A stretch of DNA of 33,420 bases from an uncultured Opitutia bacterium. Lineage in GTDB: Bacteria > Verrucomicrobiota > Verrucomicrobiia > Opitutales > Opitutaceae. This document shows positions 24,450 through 32,921 of the stretch, piece after piece. Numbering within the stretch: the first letter of the stretch is position 1; each line of letters opens with the position of its first letter. The translations under genes and the position numbers were made by a program. The stretch spans positions 1 through 33,420 of the forward strand of contig CAIJFT010000209.1 in the NCBI GenBank assembly GCA_903820035.1, read 5' to 3'. Under the pieces are notes generated by a model. It had not been told where the DNA came from. It did not search any database and saw nothing but the letters and a program-made list of their open reading frames with translations.

Positions 24450-24542
24450 TTATGCCTTGGCGCGCTTCGCGGCCTTCTTTTCCTTGGGGCTTTTCGCCGC
24501 CGCCTTCTTGGTCTGCTTACGTGCGTTTTGTGACTTAGCCAT
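24450..24542 (-). CDS. 30-residue Lys/Ala-rich basic protein
   Basis: A very short gene starting ATG GCT AAG and ending TAA: MAKSQNARKQTKKAAAKSP, followed by KEKKAAKRAKA. Eleven of 30 residues are Lys or Arg counted loosely more than a third, and there is no acidic residue except one Glu, so it should bind nucleic acid or ribosomes non-specifically. I recall similar short MAKSQNARK-type proteins in related bacteria but not a defined family. Support for it being real: it starts 35 bp after the rpoZ stop on the same strand and is followed 25 bp on by a strong terminator, which leaves no other gene for that terminator to serve but rpoZ itself. The function is unknown. Confidence 0.7.
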   Translation of the reverse strand: MAKSQNARKQTKKAAAKSPKEKKAAKRAKA

Positions 24543-24577
24543 AAGGAGTGGGAACAGGTTGAGCGTGGAGGCCCCGG

Positions 24578-24802
24578 TTAGCGACGACTGCCGGCGATAT
24601 CCGCCGGGCTCGCCAACTCGTAGCTGATCTTACGCTCGATGATCTCTCGCAAAGCCATATCCTCCGCCGAGTGCTTTTCAAGCGACTCGACCAGGGCGCG
24701 GTTACCGCGCTTCAACTGTTTCACCCGGCGCGAGACGACATTAATGAGCACGTTCGGGTCATCAATGACCAACAACGCCTCCCTGATGTAATCATCTCGC
24801 AT
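24578..24802 (-). CDS. rpoZ: RNA polymerase omega subunit
   Basis: 74 residues. The omega signature is visible in the middle: PNVLINVVSRRVKQLKRGNRALV, followed by AEDMALREIIERKISYEL. Omega helps fold and hold the beta-prime subunit of RNA polymerase. The length is in the range of short omegas; the N-terminus (MRDDYIREALLVIDD) is the type seen in Verrucomicrobiota as far as I recall. The start is ATG 24802. The 266-bp gap upstream is shared with the divergent DUF6172-like gene and should contain both promoters; no clear boxes were found. A tiny basic gene and a terminator follow downstream. Confidence 0.88.
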   Translation of the reverse strand: MRDDYIREALLVIDDPNVLINVVSRRVKQLKRGNRALVESLEKHSAEDMALREIIERKISYELASPADIAGSRR

Positions 24803-25068
24803 GATAGGAATTCAATCCGGTGAAACAAAACGGAGCCGCAGCGTGCGCTCATATTGATTCTTCCGTCGGGCTGAACAACCACCCTGCTTCTTCGACCGGC
24901 GGATAGCGACGCCTATCTCCCGTTTTCGCCGCAGCACCAACAACGCGTTCGCGGGTCAACCCATTAGGTCATTTATATCACTCCTGAGCCACGCCGATCG
25001 CGAATGTGCGGGGTTTTTGTTCGCGTCGCGGCGTGCGATCGCCAACAGCCTCGGAGCAAAGTCATCCG

Positions 25069-25365
25069 ATGAAGAAGAATTTCCCGCTCCACCACCCCCG
25101 CAAAGCCGACGCCCGCGTCCTCGACGCGATCAAGCACGAGGTTCGCAAGTACGTGCAGCGCGAACGCCGCAAAACGCTGCCCGAGGGCTTCGACACCTGG
25201 AACTTCAGTTGCCGCGTCGGCCCCACCGAGGACGCCACCACCACCGTCGCGCTGACGAATATCTCCGGCGCCCTCGACCAAGTCGCCGCCGGCGGTCCGG
25301 ACCACCTCTTCATCGAGCTGCGCTCCGTCCCTGGGCTGCGCCGTTCCGCCCCCTTCCCGCTTTAA
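25069..25365 (+). CDS. DUF6172-like small protein
   Basis: 98 residues from ATG 25069, which gives MKKNFPLHHPRKADARVLDAI; the frame is open back to 25006 but the upstream part looks non-coding. The chain is alpha/beta with no membrane segment: a basic helix HEVRKYVQRERRKTLPEG, then FDTWNFSCRVG, then a helix and the end DHLFIELRSVPG. I recognise this as resembling DUF6172, a family of unknown function; that label is from memory. The stop is 18 bp before the rlmF start and in the same frame, so the two are very likely co-transcribed. Confidence 0.8.
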   Translation: MKKNFPLHHPRKADARVLDAIKHEVRKYVQRERRKTLPEGFDTWNFSCRVGPTEDATTTVALTNISGALDQVAAGGPDHLFIELRSVPGLRRSAPFPL

Positions 25366-25383
25366 GGCGGTCGTCGCGTCGCC

Positions 25384-26274
25384 TTGCATCCGCGCAATCG
25401 CCACGCCGGACGATACGACTTTCCGGCATTGCTCCGCGCCCTGCCGGAACTCGCCGCGTTCACCCAGCCGAGCCCCACGGGCGATCCGACGATCGACTTT
25501 GCCAATCCCACGGCCGTGCTCGCGCTTAATCGCGCCCTACTACGGGCCCACTACGCGCTAAAAGACTGGCAACTCCCGTCGGGCTACCTTTGCCCACCGA
25601 TTCCCGGCCGCGTCGACTACCTGCACCATCTGGCCGACCTGCTTGCCGCCGACGCGGGCGAGATTCCCCGCGGCGCCAGCATCCGTGTACTGGATATCGG
25701 CACGGGAGCCAATTGCATCTATCCCCTGCTCGGCGCCGCTGAGTACGGCTGGAGCTTTGTCGGAACGGAGACCGACGCGGCCGCCGTCCGGGCGGCACAA
25801 GCCAACGTCGACTTCAATCCGGCGCTTGCAGGCCGGATTGAAGTACGCCGCCAAACCCATTCGACTGCGCTCTTCGAAGGGGTGACCGCAGCCCGCGAAA
25901 CCTTTGCCGCCACGATTTGCAATCCTCCCTTTCACGCATCCGCCGCCGAGGCGCGGGCCGGCACCGCTCGAAAAGTGCGCAACCTGGGCGGCAACGCGCG
26001 CGCGCCTGCGCTGAATTTCGGCGGACGCGCCAATGAACTCTGGTGCCCCGGCGGCGAAGCCGCGTTCGTGCGGCGGATGATCCGCGAGAGCGCCGACCGA
26101 CCCGAGCTAAGCCGCTGGTTCACGACGCTGGTCTCGAAACGCGAAAACCTCGGCACCTTGGAGCGGTCTCTAAACCAGGTTCGCCCCGCACAAACCCGCA
26201 TCATTCCCATGGCCCAGGGGCAAAAACAAAGCCGGGTCTTGGCGTGGACGTTTCAATCCGGATCGGCCGCGTAA
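25384..26274 (+). CDS. rlmF: 23S rRNA (adenine1618-N6)-methyltransferase
   Basis: 296 residues. RlmF methylates A1618 of 23S rRNA using S-adenosylmethionine. Family marks: the opening HPRNRHAGRYDFPALL, the SAM-binding motif VLDIGTGANCIYPLL (102-116), and the catalytic NPPF at 180-183, followed by HASAAEARAGTARKVRNL and GGEAAFVRRMIRES. The only start consistent with the conserved N-terminus is TTG 25384, because the upstream DUF6172 stop is in frame six codons earlier and no ATG or GTG lies between. Translation probably depends on coupling to the gene before it. The C-terminus is complete. Confidence 0.93.
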   Translation: MHPRNRHAGRYDFPALLRALPELAAFTQPSPTGDPTIDFANPTAVLALNRALLRAHYALKDWQLPSGYLCPPIPGRVDYLHHLADLLAADAGEIPRGASIRVLDIGTGANCIYPLLGAAEYGWSFVGTETDAAAVRAAQANVDFNPALAGRIEVRRQTHSTALFEGVTAARETFAATICNPPFHASAAEARAGTARKVRNLGGNARAPALNFGGRANELWCPGGEAAFVRRMIRESADRPELSRWFTTLVSKRENLGTLERSLNQVRPAQTRIIPMAQGQKQSRVLAWTFQSGSAA

Positions 26275-26325
26275 CTTTGCGTTTGGCTTTGGCCCCGATG
26301 CCGCGAAACGTCGCCCAATACCCCG

Positions 26326-27273
26326 ATGAAATTCCCCCTGCTCGCCCCCCTTGCCCTGCTCGCTCTCGCCGGCCGACTCCTTGGCGCAGACTCTCTAGTT
26401 CCTGAAAACGCCGCGGACTTCGCTCGTTGCGTGCCCGCCGGGGCCGCCGTGAAAAAGCTCGCTGGCGACATGGGCTTCATCGAGGGCCCCGCCTGGCTAC
26501 CGTCGGGGGTGCTCGTATTCAGCGACATTCCCAATAACGCACTCAAGCAGTGGTCGCCGGCAGGTGGCGTAAAGAGCTTCCGCCAACCCAGCCAAAACGC
26601 CAACGGCAACACCCTCGACGCCGCCGGCCAGCTGCTCACGTGCGAACACACCGGACGTCGCGTTGCCATCCTTGAAAGCAACGGCGCGGTTAAAACCCTC
26701 GTCGATGCTTACGAAGGCAAAAAATTCAACTCGCCCAACGATGTCGTGGTCCGCTCCGACGGCACGGTATGGTTCACCGACCCCGAGTACGGCCTAAAAA
26801 CCGATCCGGCGACCAAGCGGAAAATCGGCAAGGAGCAGGCCGGGAACTTCGTTTACCGTCACGATCCGAAGACCGGCAGCACCACGATTGTCGCCCGCGA
26901 CTTCGACCAGCCCAACGGCCTCGCCTTCTCGCCGGATGAAAAGAAACTCTATGTGGCCGACTCCGGCGCGCCGCGCCACATCCGGGTCTTCGACGTATCC
27001 GCCCAGGGCACGCTGGCGGCTGGACGGGTCTTTTGCACGATCGACAAGGGCGGCCCGGATGGCATTCGCGTCGACCGCGACGGACGCGTCTGGTCGACCG
27101 CCGGCGACGGCGTGCAGATTTTCTCCACCGACGGCGGCCGCATCGGCCGTATCCTCGTGGCGGAGTCGCCCGCCAACCTCTGCTTCGGTGGGGCCGACGG
27201 CCAGACACTCTTCCTGACCGCGCGGACATCGCTGTACGCCATTAAGGTCGCAGTCACCGGCGCGACCCGTTGA
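26326..27273 (+). CDS. Exported SMP-30/gluconolactonase-like beta-propeller
   Basis: 315 residues. Signal peptide 1-20 ([20 protein letters not shown], cleaved near LGA/DS), then a six-bladed SMP-30/LRE-type propeller. Metal-ligand positions of the family can be seen: Glu53 (FIEGPAW), Asn138 ([18 protein letters not shown]), Asn197 ([10 protein letters not shown]) and Asp212 (LYVADSGAP). These enzymes hydrolyse sugar lactones with a divalent metal. The export signal suggests periplasmic sugar oxidation; the exact lactone is unknown. It follows rlmF by 51 bp and precedes the TrhO-type gene by 67 bp, all on the plus strand, but the products are not obviously related. Confidence 0.88.
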   Translation: MKFPLLAPLALLALAGRLLGADSLVPENAADFARCVPAGAAVKKLAGDMGFIEGPAWLPSGVLVFSDIPNNALKQWSPAGGVKSFRQPSQNANGNTLDAAGQLLTCEHTGRRVAILESNGAVKTLVDAYEGKKFNSPNDVVVRSDGTVWFTDPEYGLKTDPATKRKIGKEQAGNFVYRHDPKTGSTTIVARDFDQPNGLAFSPDEKKLYVADSGAPRHIRVFDVSAQGTLAAGRVFCTIDKGGPDGIRVDRDGRVWSTAGDGVQIFSTDGGRIGRILVAESPANLCFGGADGQTLFLTARTSLYAIKVAVTGATR

Positions 27274-27340
27274 ACCGACCGACAGGGCGGGCCGCTTGAT
27301 TTTAGCCGGGGCCACGCGACGCTCGGTTGGTCCGCCTCCC

Positions 27341-28090
27341 ATGGCCGTATTCATCAACATTTCCGCCTACAAGTTCGTTCCGCTTGATGAACTGGCGGCC
27401 CGCCGGGCCCACCTTGGTCAGGTGGCGAAGGACCTTGCGTTGAAAGGAACCGTTTTGCTGGCCCCGGAGGGTATTAACGTCTTCTTCGCCGGCTCCCGCA
27501 CTGCGGTCGACGCGTTTCTCACCGTGCTTCGACAACTGCCCGGCTGCGCCGATCTGGCGCCCAAGGAAAGTTCAAGTGCTACCCAGCCGTTCGGTCACAT
27601 GCGGGTGAAAATCAAACGCGAGATCATCAGCTTCGGAATCGAGGGAATCGACCCCGCCCGCCGGCCGTCGCCAAAGATCACCCCCGCTGAACTCAAAGAA
27701 TGGCTCGACGCCGGCCGGCCGCTGACGCTGCTCGACACCCGCAACGACTACGAGATCGACGCCGGCACCTTTAACGGCGCGGTCCGGCCGGGCATTCGTC
27801 GCTTCCGCGATTTTCCCGCCGCCGTGCGCGGCCTTCCCGTCACCCTCAAGGATCAACCCATCGTCATGTTCTGCACCGGCGGAATTCGCTGTGAGAAAGC
27901 GGGTCCTTATATGCAGAGGGAGGGCTTCCGCGAAGTCTATCAACTCGACGGCGGCATCCTGAAGTACCTCGAAGCGTGCGGCGGAGCCCACTACAACGGC
28001 ACGTGCTACGTCTTCGACGAGCGCACGACGCTTGACGCGGACCTAAAACCCGGCGCGGACCGGGCGGAGAGCCAGGTCGCGACCGAGTAG
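27341..28090 (+). CDS. Short TrhO-type rhodanese (tRNA uridine hydroxylase family)
   Basis: 249 residues from ATG 27341 (the frame opens at 27296 but [13 protein letters not shown] is the conserved beginning). An N-terminal ferredoxin-like domain (1-100, with [18 protein letters not shown]) leads to [10 protein letters not shown]. The rhodanese domain is at about 113-215 with the active loop [15 protein letters not shown]: catalytic Cys178 plus Cys184. The family's C-terminal zinc/Cys region is shortened, leaving [20 protein letters not shown] (Cys213, Cys222). E. coli TrhO (YceA), about 350 residues, makes the 5-hydroxyuridine used at tRNA wobble position 34. The smaller size here suggests a subgroup, so tRNA hydroxylation is likely but not certain. 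Confidence 0.85.
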   Translation: MAVFINISAYKFVPLDELAARRAHLGQVAKDLALKGTVLLAPEGINVFFAGSRTAVDAFLTVLRQLPGCADLAPKESSSATQPFGHMRVKIKREIISFGIEGIDPARRPSPKITPAELKEWLDAGRPLTLLDTRNDYEIDAGTFNGAVRPGIRRFRDFPAAVRGLPVTLKDQPIVMFCTGGIRCEKAGPYMQREGFREVYQLDGGILKYLEACGGAHYNGTCYVFDERTTLDADLKPGADRAESQVATE

Positions 28091-28108
28091 AAATCGCCGC
28101 GGCGCGGG

Positions 28109-28128
28109 GACTCGGCAGCGCCCGAGTC
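28109..28128. terminator. Possible terminator hairpin between convergent genes
   Basis: A 7-bp stem, GACTCGG/CCGAGTC, with a 6-base loop, 18 bp after the TrhO-type stop. It is in the 92-bp gap between convergent genes. No real T-tract follows in either direction (TAAA on plus), so it is a weak bidirectional candidate. Confidence 0.35.
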
Positions 28129-28182
28129 TAAAGCCCAAACGTACCGAGCGAGGCCCGCCGCAATGCGACGGAGCCCCTACCC

Positions 28183-30132
28183 CTACCCTTCAGCGCGCGC
28201 CTTGGCGTCAGCCTCGATCACTTTGCTGAGGGCGTCCAACGTCGCTCGCACGCGCACCTTGACGTCGGGCAATTCAGCCGCGTTCGACACCTTGGCGTTC
28301 GCGAAGAGATAGAATTTCATCTTCGGCTCCGTGCCGCTGCCGCGCGCCGCGAAGGTGTAGCCGTTCGCCAGCGTCACGATGTAAAGATCCTGGGCGGGAA
28401 TGCGCTCCCCGTCAGCATCGAGCACTTTCTCGAGACCGAAGTCCTGAAACTTCGTCACGCGCACGTCGCCGAACACCGTCGGCGGCCGGGTGCGGTACGA
28501 CTCCAGAATCCGCTTGATCTTCGCGTTGCCGCTCGCGCCCTCGTAGTAGATATTGATGACTCCCTCGAGGTAGAAGCCGCAGCGGAGGAAGACCTCATCG
28601 AGGTACTCGGGGACGGTGAGGCCGCGGCTTTTCACCCAGGCGCAGAGCTCGGCAAACATCAGGCACGCGGAATTGCCGTCCTTGTCGCGCAGGTAGTCGT
28701 TCGGGAGGTAACCGTAGCTTTCCTCCGTGCCAAAGACGTAGAACGTACTGTGCTGCAGGAGCAGCTTCGCGCGCTCTGCGAACGGCGTAGCCTCGTAGTT
28801 GAAGCCAGGGCCCATCACCCGCCGGAGCTGCTCCTCGTAACCGCGCATTTTTGCGGCGATCCATTTAAATCCGGTAAGGGTATTGATGACCTTGACCCCG
28901 TGGGCCCGACCGATGGCGTCCTGCAGCTGCGTCGTGACAAATGTCTTGATGATCGCCGCCCGGTTGGAGCCCTCGCGGGGGATCCAACCCAGTTCCTTGT
29001 ACTTGGTCAGCCGGTATTCGGCCAGTAACGCGCCGATCTGGTTTCCGGTCAGGAGTTCGAGTTTACCGGCGCGATTCCGCACCGCGCAACCCATGCGATC
29101 GGCATCCGGATCGGTCGCAAGTACCACGTCGGCATGTTCCCGATCAGCCAACGCCACCGCGCGGGACAACGCCTCGGCGTTTTCCGGATTCGGCGATTTT
29201 ACCGTCGGGAAACGCGCATCGAACGCGAGCTGCTCGGGCACCGCCTGCACCTCGCACCCGACGCGCTGGAGCAGCGGCATCGAATGCACCGCGCCCGTGC
29301 CATGAATATTGGTGAAGACAACTTTGAGTTTGGCTTTGCGAAACACGCTGGGGTCCAGCAACGCCTTCGCCGCAACCGCGAGGTAAGCCTCGTCCGCCTG
29401 CGCCCCAAGCGTCTTTACCCCGGCGAGCTTGGGGATCAGGAATTCGCGCACCGCGCTGAGGGAAACCCCGTTCACCTCAGCCACAATTCCCTTGTCATGC
29501 GGCGGCACCACCTGCGCCCCGTCCTCAAAGTAGGCCTTGAAGCCGTTGTCATGGGGCGGATTGTGGCTCGCCGTGATCACCACGCCGGCGTGAGCCTTCA
29601 GGTCGCGCACCGCAAAACTCAACTGCGGCGTCGGACGCGGGCCGTCGAATACATACGCTTCGCCTCCAAGTTGGGTCCACGTCGAAGCCGCAAGATCGGA
29701 GAAGTGCCGCGAGAAATGGCGGACGTCGTAAGCGATCACGAGCTTCGGCTTGCCGCCGTTCGGCCGCAGCGCGAGCACCTTCGAGGTGTAACGGTAAAGC
29801 CCCATCACGGCGCGGATGAGCGTGAAGTCGTTCAGCATGTTGCTGCCGACCGCCGCGTGCTCGGGCGAACCATTGGCATCGATCGTGCCGGTCTCCGCCG
29901 CCGCCGGCACGACGGCGACCGTGCGCCCCCGCATCCCGCCGGTGCCGAACTCAAGGTAGCGGTAAAACCGGTCGTTTAACTCCCCCCACGCGGCCTTTGC
30001 GACGAGTTCGTCGATACTCTGCGTCGCCCAAGCGGGCAACCGGGCCGCAAGGAAGGCGGCGAGATTCTCGGCGGTGCCGGGCAGCAAGTGACCCGCCTGG
30101 GTGGCGGCGTTGATGCGTTCGAGCGTGGTCAT
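28183..30132 (-). CDS. Phospho-sugar mutase (phosphoglucomutase/phosphomannomutase family)
   Basis: 649 residues from ATG 30132 (the upstream codons to 30162 are not conserved). Alpha-D-phosphohexomutase domains in order: EFGTGGMRG (61-69), the phosphoserine loop VVITASHNPPHDNG (catalytic Ser189), the metal loop LATDPDADRMG (341-346), the sugar-specificity loop FGTEESYGYL, and the phosphate-binding RGSGTEPKMKFYL near the C-terminus. It converts glucose-1-phosphate and glucose-6-phosphate, or the mannose equivalents, through a bisphosphate intermediate. The length and the EESYGY loop fit the PgcA/PGM2-like branch, which favours glucose, but mannose is possible. It follows the haem-protein gene by 53 bp. 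A UDP-sugar pyrophosphorylase two genes upstream uses its product, so the pair could make UDP-glucose. Confidence 0.93.
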   Translation of the reverse strand: MTTLERINAATQAGHLLPGTAENLAAFLAARLPAWATQSIDELVAKAAWGELNDRFYRYLEFGTGGMRGRTVAVVPAAAETGTIDANGSPEHAAVGSNMLNDFTLIRAVMGLYRYTSKVLALRPNGGKPKLVIAYDVRHFSRHFSDLAASTWTQLGGEAYVFDGPRPTPQLSFAVRDLKAHAGVVITASHNPPHDNGFKAYFEDGAQVVPPHDKGIVAEVNGVSLSAVREFLIPKLAGVKTLGAQADEAYLAVAAKALLDPSVFRKAKLKVVFTNIHGTGAVHSMPLLQRVGCEVQAVPEQLAFDARFPTVKSPNPENAEALSRAVALADREHADVVLATDPDADRMGCAVRNRAGKLELLTGNQIGALLAEYRLTKYKELGWIPREGSNRAAIIKTFVTTQLQDAIGRAHGVKVINTLTGFKWIAAKMRGYEEQLRRVMGPGFNYEATPFAERAKLLLQHSTFYVFGTEESYGYLPNDYLRDKDGNSACLMFAELCAWVKSRGLTVPEYLDEVFLRCGFYLEGVINIYYEGASGNAKIKRILESYRTRPPTVFGDVRVTKFQDFGLEKVLDADGERIPAQDLYIVTLANGYTFAARGSGTEPKMKFYLFANAKVSNAAELPDVKVRVRATLDALSKVIEADAKARAEG

Positions 30133-30185
30133 GTGGAAAGGAGAGCATCGCCACGAAACCATTCCGGCGGCGAACTTTTTTCCGG

Positions 30186-32840
30186 CTATTTCCTGAACAT
30201 CTCGTGCGAAGATTGCCCTCCGCTCAGGACGTAGGCGGTCAAATCGAGGATCTCCTCGCGACTGAGGCGGGAGAGCAGCATCGGCGGCATAAGGGACACC
30301 TTGGACGGCTCAATGCTCTTGACCTCCTTGCGGTCGACACTGACCCGTTGGTTTGGATCGCTCGGGTCTTCGTTGATTGAAACAAAATCGCCGTTGAGAT
30401 TAACCACGACGCCGACCACGGTTTCGCCATTGTTTTTAGTGAGGACCGACGGCACGAACTGCTCGTTGATCTCTTTACTGGGATTGATGATCTGGTCGAG
30501 GAAGTCGTGTGGAGAATAGCGGGCCCCGGCGGTCGTCAGATCCGGGCCTGTCATGCCCCCCTCGTTACCAAATCGGTGACAGGCGAAACAGGCGGCCGCA
30601 CCAAACATCCGCCGGCCGGTTTCGAAGTTGCGGCCCGTCAGGCCTCCCTTGGTCGCCGCCGACAACTCTTCTAACGTCCAGTTGGTAAACGGCCGACCGG
30701 CAAACCCGAAGCTAAGGTTATCGATCACGCTCATCTTCACCGGCTGCTTTGCGAGCACCCCGGCCAGGGCGGTACGCTCAGTCGGGTCGAGCGACTTCAC
30801 CGCGTCATCGCGGATGAACTCGATGAACTTGCCAAAGCTTGCGCCGCCCCGGTAATTCGCCGCCTTCAGAAACCACTCGAAGTACGAGGTCCGGGTCGCC
30901 GTGGTCCAACCCGTGTCGAGCATGCGCAGCGATCGCGCGTACTCGATTTGTTCCTCTTGGGTGGGGGCCGCCGCGAGCAAGGCCATCGCCTTGCTCGCCA
31001 CCGTGGGTGAGTGCAGCGCGACCAGCGTCTCGCACAGGAGCCAGTTGAGCTCCCGCGTCGACGCCGGGAAGTGCGGATCAAGCTTCGCCACGAGCCGCTG
31101 CTGCACGGCGGCTTCCGGCGGGCCGAAGCGGTTCAATCCAATCTCCAACGTGCGCACCCAAGCGAGACGTTGCTCGGAACTCAGATCGTGCCAATCAATC
31201 TGCTCAAGCGCCGCAACGATCCGTGCCCCGAGCGGCCGATCGAGCGGAGCGTCCGTGTTGGTCCGATGCAACGGGCAGATCCCCGCGGCACGCGCCAAAC
31301 CGAGCAACGCCTCCACCCGACGGGCAGGATCCGTTTCCCGCAACGCCCGCTCGGACCACCCGGCGAACGGCTGATGTTCGAGCGCGGTGCGGGCCGCCCA
31401 CCGGATGAAACGATCCGCGTGCCCAAGGTGCGGCCACGCCGCCTCGATCGCCTTGGGATCCTGCCGGCCGTGGAAGGCCTCCAACTCCTGGCGCAACGTG
31501 CGTGCGGGGGAGGCCACCGGTTTGGCGTCAACCGGAGCGGTCGATTGGGGGCCGACATAGGTCACGCGGTAGAGGCCAGACTGCACGCGGCGACCGCCGA
31601 TCGCGAAATACATCGCGCCATCACCGGGGTGAATGAGCAGGTCGGTGAGCGGCAGCGGCGCACCGGACAGGAACTCCTCGCGCACCGCGCGGTAGCTCGA
31701 TCCCGCCGGCTCGAGGTGGACGGCATGCAATTTTCCCCAGCTCCAATCCAAAATGAACAAGGCGTTCTGATACTTCGCGGGAAACTTTGCCCCGTAGCCG
31801 AAAGCCATGCCCGTGGGCGACCCCGGCCCGATTTCGATCACCGGCGGAAGATTGTCCGCATAGAAAGGCGGCCGTTTGCCGGCGCCATTGCGCCAGCCGA
31901 ACTCCGCCCCGCTCACGACGTGGCAAACGCGCGTCGGGCGGTACCAGGACGTGTTAAAGTCATACTCCATATCGGCGTCGTACGTGAAGAGCTCACCCTC
32001 GCGGTTGATGGCGGCGTCGAAGACGTTGCGGAAGCCGGACGCAAATGCCTCGAAGGTCTTGCCGTCGGGGCTTACCCGGTAAATCACCCCGCCGGGCGCG
32101 AGCACGTCACGCATGAACCCGCGACCATCCGGCATCCGCGGCAAAAGGTGATCCTCACCCCAAATGCGCGGCACAGGCGAGGAAGCAGCGATGTCGGTGA
32201 GTTTCGCTCCGTTGCCGCACACGAGGTACAGGCCCTTGCCGTCAGGCGTGGGCAGCACCGCATGCACCCCATGGTCACCGCGCGACGTGATCGCGCGAAG
32301 CAGCTCCACCTTGTCGAGCTTGTCGTTGCCGTCGGTGTCGGAGAGCCGGTAGAGGCCGGACTGAATCTTGTTCTCGTAGTCGTTGACGCCGACATACAAC
32401 GCGCCGAAGGCCCATAACATGCCGTTCACGGCCCGCATTTCCGGCGCGAGTTTCTCAATTGTGGCGGGGTTGAGCGGCTCCCCGGCCGGCGGGGACGGGA
32501 AACGATAGAGGCCGCCATACTGGTCGCTCGCAATAATCCGGCCCTTCGGATCAGTGCAAAGATTAACCCAAGAGCCCTGCACGCCGGGCACCGAATAGAG
32601 GAGCTCAACCTTGAACCCATCCGCAACTTTAATGCGGCTCACCGGCGTCGCCTTATTCTCGCCGATCGCCGGACCGACCGACTCCTGTCGCGGCGGTCCG
32701 GACTTCTCCGCCTTGGCCTTGCTCCGATTCGCCTTTGTGCCCGGGCCGGAGGAATCCGCCGCGAAAACGGGGGATAGTAGGCCCGTGGCCAGTAAAAGCT
32801 GAAGGAGCGCAACGCGACGGTAACGGCGAGGGGTAATCAT
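30186..32840 (-). CDS. PVC-type haem-binding CxxCH protein (exported dehydrogenase-like propeller plus cytochrome c)
   Basis: 884 residues from ATG 32840; earlier codons to 32921 are mainly Pro/Arg and would spoil the signal peptide MITPRRYRRVALLQLLLATG. Residues 28-70 are Lys/Ser-rich linker. A sorbosone-dehydrogenase-like beta-propeller of TIGR02604 type follows (about 70-430: VKVELLYSVPGVQG-like opening, GLYRLSDTDGNDKLD, LPRMPDGRGF, YDADMEYDFNTSWYRP). A helical HEAT-like region spans about 440-690. A single c-type haem site, CFACH (751-755), is followed by RFGNEGGMTGPDL and SPHDFLDQIINPSKEI, typical of TIGR02603, the Pirellula/Verrucomicrobium haem domain. Such exported proteins are thought to act in oxidation of sugars or other polyols; no substrate can be named. 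It lies between the sugar genes, 81 bp after the pyrophosphorylase. Confidence 0.9.
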   Translation of the reverse strand: MITPRRYRRVALLQLLLATGLLSPVFAADSSGPGTKANRSKAKAEKSGPPRQESVGPAIGENKATPVSRIKVADGFKVELLYSVPGVQGSWVNLCTDPKGRIIASDQYGGLYRFPSPPAGEPLNPATIEKLAPEMRAVNGMLWAFGALYVGVNDYENKIQSGLYRLSDTDGNDKLDKVELLRAITSRGDHGVHAVLPTPDGKGLYLVCGNGAKLTDIAASSPVPRIWGEDHLLPRMPDGRGFMRDVLAPGGVIYRVSPDGKTFEAFASGFRNVFDAAINREGELFTYDADMEYDFNTSWYRPTRVCHVVSGAEFGWRNGAGKRPPFYADNLPPVIEIGPGSPTGMAFGYGAKFPAKYQNALFILDWSWGKLHAVHLEPAGSSYRAVREEFLSGAPLPLTDLLIHPGDGAMYFAIGGRRVQSGLYRVTYVGPQSTAPVDAKPVASPARTLRQELEAFHGRQDPKAIEAAWPHLGHADRFIRWAARTALEHQPFAGWSERALRETDPARRVEALLGLARAAGICPLHRTNTDAPLDRPLGARIVAALEQIDWHDLSSEQRLAWVRTLEIGLNRFGPPEAAVQQRLVAKLDPHFPASTRELNWLLCETLVALHSPTVASKAMALLAAAPTQEEQIEYARSLRMLDTGWTTATRTSYFEWFLKAANYRGGASFGKFIEFIRDDAVKSLDPTERTALAGVLAKQPVKMSVIDNLSFGFAGRPFTNWTLEELSAATKGGLTGRNFETGRRMFGAAACFACHRFGNEGGMTGPDLTTAGARYSPHDFLDQIINPSKEINEQFVPSVLTKNNGETVVGVVVNLNGDFVSINEDPSDPNQRVSVDRKEVKSIEPSKVSLMPPMLLSRLSREEILDLTAYVLSGGQSSHEMFRK

Positions 32841-32849
32841 GGGGGGGGG
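32841..32849 (-). repeat. Nine-base C tract touching the start codon of the haem-protein gene
   Basis: On the coding (minus) strand nine C residues run directly into the ATG at 32840. Such homopolymers slip during replication; here slippage would alter the leader and any ribosome spacing rather than the reading frame. Whether this is a phase-variable switch is unknown. Confidence 0.6.
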
Positions 32850-32921
32850 AAAGGAGAAACCAGCGAGACGCGACGGCGCCCACTGAGGTTTCCGCCGCTT
32901 TGAGATTGGCGGCGCGGTCAC

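Noticed and set aside
24212-24538. Plus-strand frame starting at the rhodanese stop (TAATG overlap)
   Set aside because: The overlap looks like coupling, but the product is low-complexity, runs antisense through a terminator and the rpoZ-linked small gene, and shows no motif.
31011-32417. 468-residue plus-strand open frame
   Set aside because: Antisense to the propeller part of the haem protein; Arg-rich shadow frame.
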